In this document: piece after piece, positions 32,927 to 33,003 of the stretch
How the letters are laid out: each line of letters starts with the position of its first letter
Numbering within the stretch: the first letter of the stretch is position 1
Origin: Ornithomonoglobus_A sp045649025
Lineage (GTDB): Bacteria; Bacillota; Clostridia; UBA1381
Direction of reading: 5' to 3'
Assembly (NCBI GenBank): GCA_045649025.1
Contig: JAZRPB010000035.1
Span: 1 to 33,003, forward strand
Length of the DNA stretch: 33,003 nucleotides
The notes under the pieces: model-generated
What the model saw: the letters and a program-made list of their open reading frames with translations, nothing else
Told to the model about the DNA's origin: nothing
Databases searched by the model: none
Program-made: the position numbers and the translations under genes

Positions 32927-33003
32927 ATGAACGAATTTGAAAACAAAATCGAAGAAAAGTACGACGAAAACCAAATACAAGTCCTTGAGGGTCTTGATGC
33001 GGT
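32927..33003 (+). CDS. gyrB: DNA gyrase subunit B (5' end, cut by window)
   Basis: The first 25 codons read MNEFENKIEEKYDENQIQ then VLEGLDAV, the start of the ATPase domain (family: VLEGLDAVRKRPGMYIG). GGAAAGG precedes the ATG. The rest lies beyond the window. Position after recF-remB confirms it. Confidence 0.93.
   Translation, partial: MNEFENKIEEKYDENQIQVLEGLDA

Overview
The window looks like chromosome from a low-GC, Gram-positive gut-type clostridium (Firmicutes/Clostridia, plausibly Oscillospirales). The evidence is an AT-rich background, AGGAGG-type ribosome sites, a T-box and a TPP riboswitch, an HPr with both His15 and Ser46, a fused IspH-ribosomal protein S1 gene, and an S4-recF-remB-gyrB block. 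Species cannot be read from the sequence.

Layout, left to right. 1-280: a tRNA-like relic, tRNA-Asn, tRNA-Ser and a terminator. 320-6315 (minus): a carboxylate-type sodium symporter with an acyl-CoA ligase, manA with a secreted stalk-domain protein, and an uncharacterised pair (zinc ribbon/coiled coil plus tail-anchored coiled coil). 6473-8833 (minus): phenylacetate-CoA ligase and an ACT-domain protein behind a leader of about 540 nt that carries a T-box with a probable UUC (Phe) specifier, two more hairpins and a possible 12-codon leader peptide. 8861-17341 (minus): one tightly packed run uvrC - peptide-binding lipoprotein - BaiN-type flavoprotein - HutP homologue - cmk - plsC - ispH/rpsA. 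17433-19075 (minus): HPr and recA, the latter with a promoter and a LexA-like box. 19109-19424: a multi-hairpin repeat element ending at the leuA stop codon. 19422-21143 (minus): leuA.

21189-24026 (plus): a TPP riboswitch followed by cytX-thiM-thiE. 24014-26543 looks like an accessory insert: a possible integrase 3' remnant with short tandem repeats, an ornithine cyclodeaminase-family gene divergent from a LysR regulator, and a hairpin-rich element whose ends copy pieces of the neighbouring tRNA-Lys. 26544-27091 (minus): tRNA-Gly, Arg, His, Gln and Lys from one promoter. 27181-33003 (plus): recJ - relA/spoT - S4 protein - recF - remB - start of gyrB. The last part is the usual dnaA-region block, but recJ and relA stand where dnaA and dnaN normally would.

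Most of the window is housekeeping: DNA repair (uvrC, recA, recJ, recF), translation (tRNAs, S1), stringent response, lipid, leucine and thiamine synthesis. The parts most worth a second look are the layered paaK leader, the two structured repeat elements, the ocd-LysR insert and the uncharacterised 5170-6315 pair.
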